Assembly (NCBI GenBank): GCA_001795165.1
Contig: MGNS01000024.1
Coordinates: 2,550 to 9,393, forward strand
Reading direction: 5' to 3'
DNA: 6,844 nt
DNA from: Chloroflexi bacterium RBG_16_57_11
Lineage (GTDB): Bacteria; Chloroflexota; Anaerolineae; Anaerolineales; UBA4823
Part shown: one piece after another, positions 5,817 through 6,844 of the stretch
Layout of the letters: every line of letters starts with the position of its first letter
How positions within the stretch are numbered: position 1 is the stretch's first letter
Translations under genes and position numbers: made by a program
Notes under the pieces: model-generated
Database searches by the model: none
The model's input: the letters and a program-made list of their open reading frames with translations, nothing else
Told to the model about the DNA's origin: nothing

Positions 5817-6758
5817 ATGGAAAGTAAATTAATCAAGTCAGCCATTGAACGAAAGAGAAGCAAAGGAGCAGATCAACACATCTCAGCCATCGCAGGGATG
5901 CTCTTTGGAGTGTGTCTGGTGATTGCGGTGCTCGGCGCGCTGCTGGGGGACGGCCGCTTCTCGGACCTGCCTCTTGGTCTGTGGGTGATTGGCTGGACGT
6001 CCCTCGGCGTATATATTCTGTACGCGCTCAAAGTGGCCTCGCAATGGGAGAAAGCAGTAATCCTGCGGTTGGGCAAGTTTCGCGGTTTGCGCGGACCGGG
6101 CGTGTTCTGGATCATCCCAGTCATTGACGCTGCGGTGACATGGATCGATCACCGCGTTATGGTGACACCCTTCTCCGCCGAGAAAACGCTGACCAAGGAC
6201 ACAGTGCCTGTGGATGTGGACGCGGTTTTGTTTTGGGTGGTATGGGATGCCGAGAAAGCCGCGCTGGAAGTGGCGGATTACAACGCCGCCATTTCATGGG
6301 CCGCGCAAACGGCGCTGCGCGAGATCATCGGGCAGATGTCGCTGGCAGATATCCTGGTCGGCCGCGCCAAAATGGACGACGATCTGCAGAAGATCATTGA
6401 CGAGCGCACCACACCCTGGGGCGTGACCGTCCAGTCCGTTGAGATCCGCGATATTGTCATCCCCCAGGATCTGGAGGATGCCATGTCCCGCCAGGCGCAG
6501 GCCGAACGCGAGCGACAGGCGCGCGTCATCCTGGGCGAATCCGAGAAACAGATCGCAGGTTCGTTCGCCGAGGCTTCGCAGGCTTATGCCAACAATCCAA
6601 CCGCATTGCATCTGCGCGCCATGAATATGCTGTTCGAGGGGTTGAAAGAGAAGGGCGCCCTGGTGATCGTCCCCTCGTCCGCAGTGGACACGATGAACCT
6701 CGGCGGCCTGAGCGGTATGGTCTCGCTGGCGCAACAGAATGCGCCGAAAGAAAAATAA
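5817..6758 (+). CDS. SPFH/Band 7 (stomatin, slipin-like) membrane protein
   Basis: Membrane-anchored scaffold-type protein of 313 residues. A basic N-terminal segment (1-20) precedes two hydrophobic stretches (about 22-44 and 52-73), then the SPFH domain from about 75 to 225: EKAVILRLGKFRGLRGPGVFWIIPVID, VDVDAVLFWVV, AQTALREIIGQMSLADILVGR and WGVTVQSVEIRDIVIP. The slipin signature QAQAERERQARVILGESEKQ (about 226-245) starts the helical coiled-coil region, followed by a typical end, ALVIVPSS. Stomatin-like proteins oligomerise in membrane microdomains and often pair with an NfeD protease-like partner; no nfeD is visible upstream, and downstream sequence is cut off. Two hydrophobic segments rather than one short hairpin are slightly unusual. 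A strong GAGGAG at 8 nt supports the start. Exact role unknown. Confidence 0.93.
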   Translation: MESKLIKSAIERKRSKGADQHISAIAGMLFGVCLVIAVLGALLGDGRFSDLPLGLWVIGWTSLGVYILYALKVASQWEKAVILRLGKFRGLRGPGVFWIIPVIDAAVTWIDHRVMVTPFSAEKTLTKDTVPVDVDAVLFWVVWDAEKAALEVADYNAAISWAAQTALREIIGQMSLADILVGRAKMDDDLQKIIDERTTPWGVTVQSVEIRDIVIPQDLEDAMSRQAQAERERQARVILGESEKQIAGSFAEASQAYANNPTALHLRAMNMLFEGLKEKGALVIVPSSAVDTMNLGGLSGMVSLAQQNAPKEK

Positions 6759-6763
6759 TCGCA

Positions 6764-6790
6764 CTGGCAGGAGGGGTGCGTCCCTGCCGG
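6764..6790 (+). terminator. GC hairpin after the SPFH gene, doubtful terminator
   Basis: GGCAGG (6766-6771) pairs with CCTGCC (6783-6788), extended by one G-T and one C-G pair, around an 11-nt loop, starting 5 bp after the stop. No T-tract follows (CGGCCAGGTTT), so it lacks a key part of an intrinsic terminator; it may only stabilise the mRNA end. Confidence 0.3.
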
Positions 6791-6797
6791 CGGCCAG

Positions 6798-6811
6798 GTT
6801 TCACGTGAAAC
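6798..6811. other. parS centromere-like ParB-binding site
   Basis: GTTTCACGTGAAAC is a perfect 14-bp palindrome and equals the inner 14 bases of the widely conserved chromosomal parS consensus TGTTTCACGTGAAACA; only the two outermost bases differ (G and T here). ParB (Spo0J) dimers bind this element and spread from it, load SMC, and with ParA drive origin segregation. It lies in non-coding DNA 39 bp after the SPFH stop, as an intergenic parS would. No parA or parB is in the window. Chance occurrence of this exact 14-mer in a window this size is very unlikely. Confidence 0.85.
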
Positions 6812-6844
6812 TAGTTGGGGCACAGCCAAATCAAGAATGGTTAT

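Noticed and set aside
6294..6764. 156-codon open frame on the minus strand opposite the SPFH gene
   Set aside because: Antisense shadow of a clear SPFH protein, with no recognisable domain.

Overview
The window is a compact, high-GC bacterial chromosome segment. Its gene content, a PdxS/PdxT-type vitamin B6 pathway next to a large Ycf45/SpoIIIAA-like ATPase with an R3H domain, fits a Chloroflexota (Anaerolineae-like) organism. That assignment is an inference from protein style and was not checked by any search.

Left and centre (about 14-5006, all minus strand): seven genes run head to tail and may form one transcription unit. In reading order they are pdxS (PLP synthase), a RidA-family protein, pdxT (the glutaminase partner of PdxS), a GNAT-like protein, a DUF4160 protein overlapping a DUF2442 protein, and the Ycf45/R3H ATPase. 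The first three are nearly gapless and form a vitamin B6 block. The RidA-like protein, a family tied to clean-up of reactive PLP-enzyme by-products, sits between the two synthase subunits, but it has Lys where RidA enzymes carry their key Arg. The DUF4160/DUF2442 pair resembles a small toxin-antitoxin-like or accessory module.

Divergent control region (about 5007-5242): it separates pdxS from a rightward YtrA-type GntR regulator. It holds a near-consensus promoter for the regulator (TTGACA, 17 bp, TACAAT), with ACAATT-like boxes every 8-9 bp across its start, an extended -10 candidate for pdxS, two CACGCGTG palindromes and an inverted repeat. The promoter and Shine-Dalgarno positions move both start codons inward from the longest open frames.

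Right side (5243-6844, plus strand): the GntR regulator is followed after 151 bp by an SPFH/stomatin-like (slipin) membrane protein. About 40 bp past its stop lies a perfect 14-bp palindrome, GTTTCACGTGAAAC. It is the core of the bacterial centromere parS bound by ParB, and is the most notable element here. It suggests that the segment is in the origin-proximal, ParB-loaded part of the chromosome, or next to a parAB locus.
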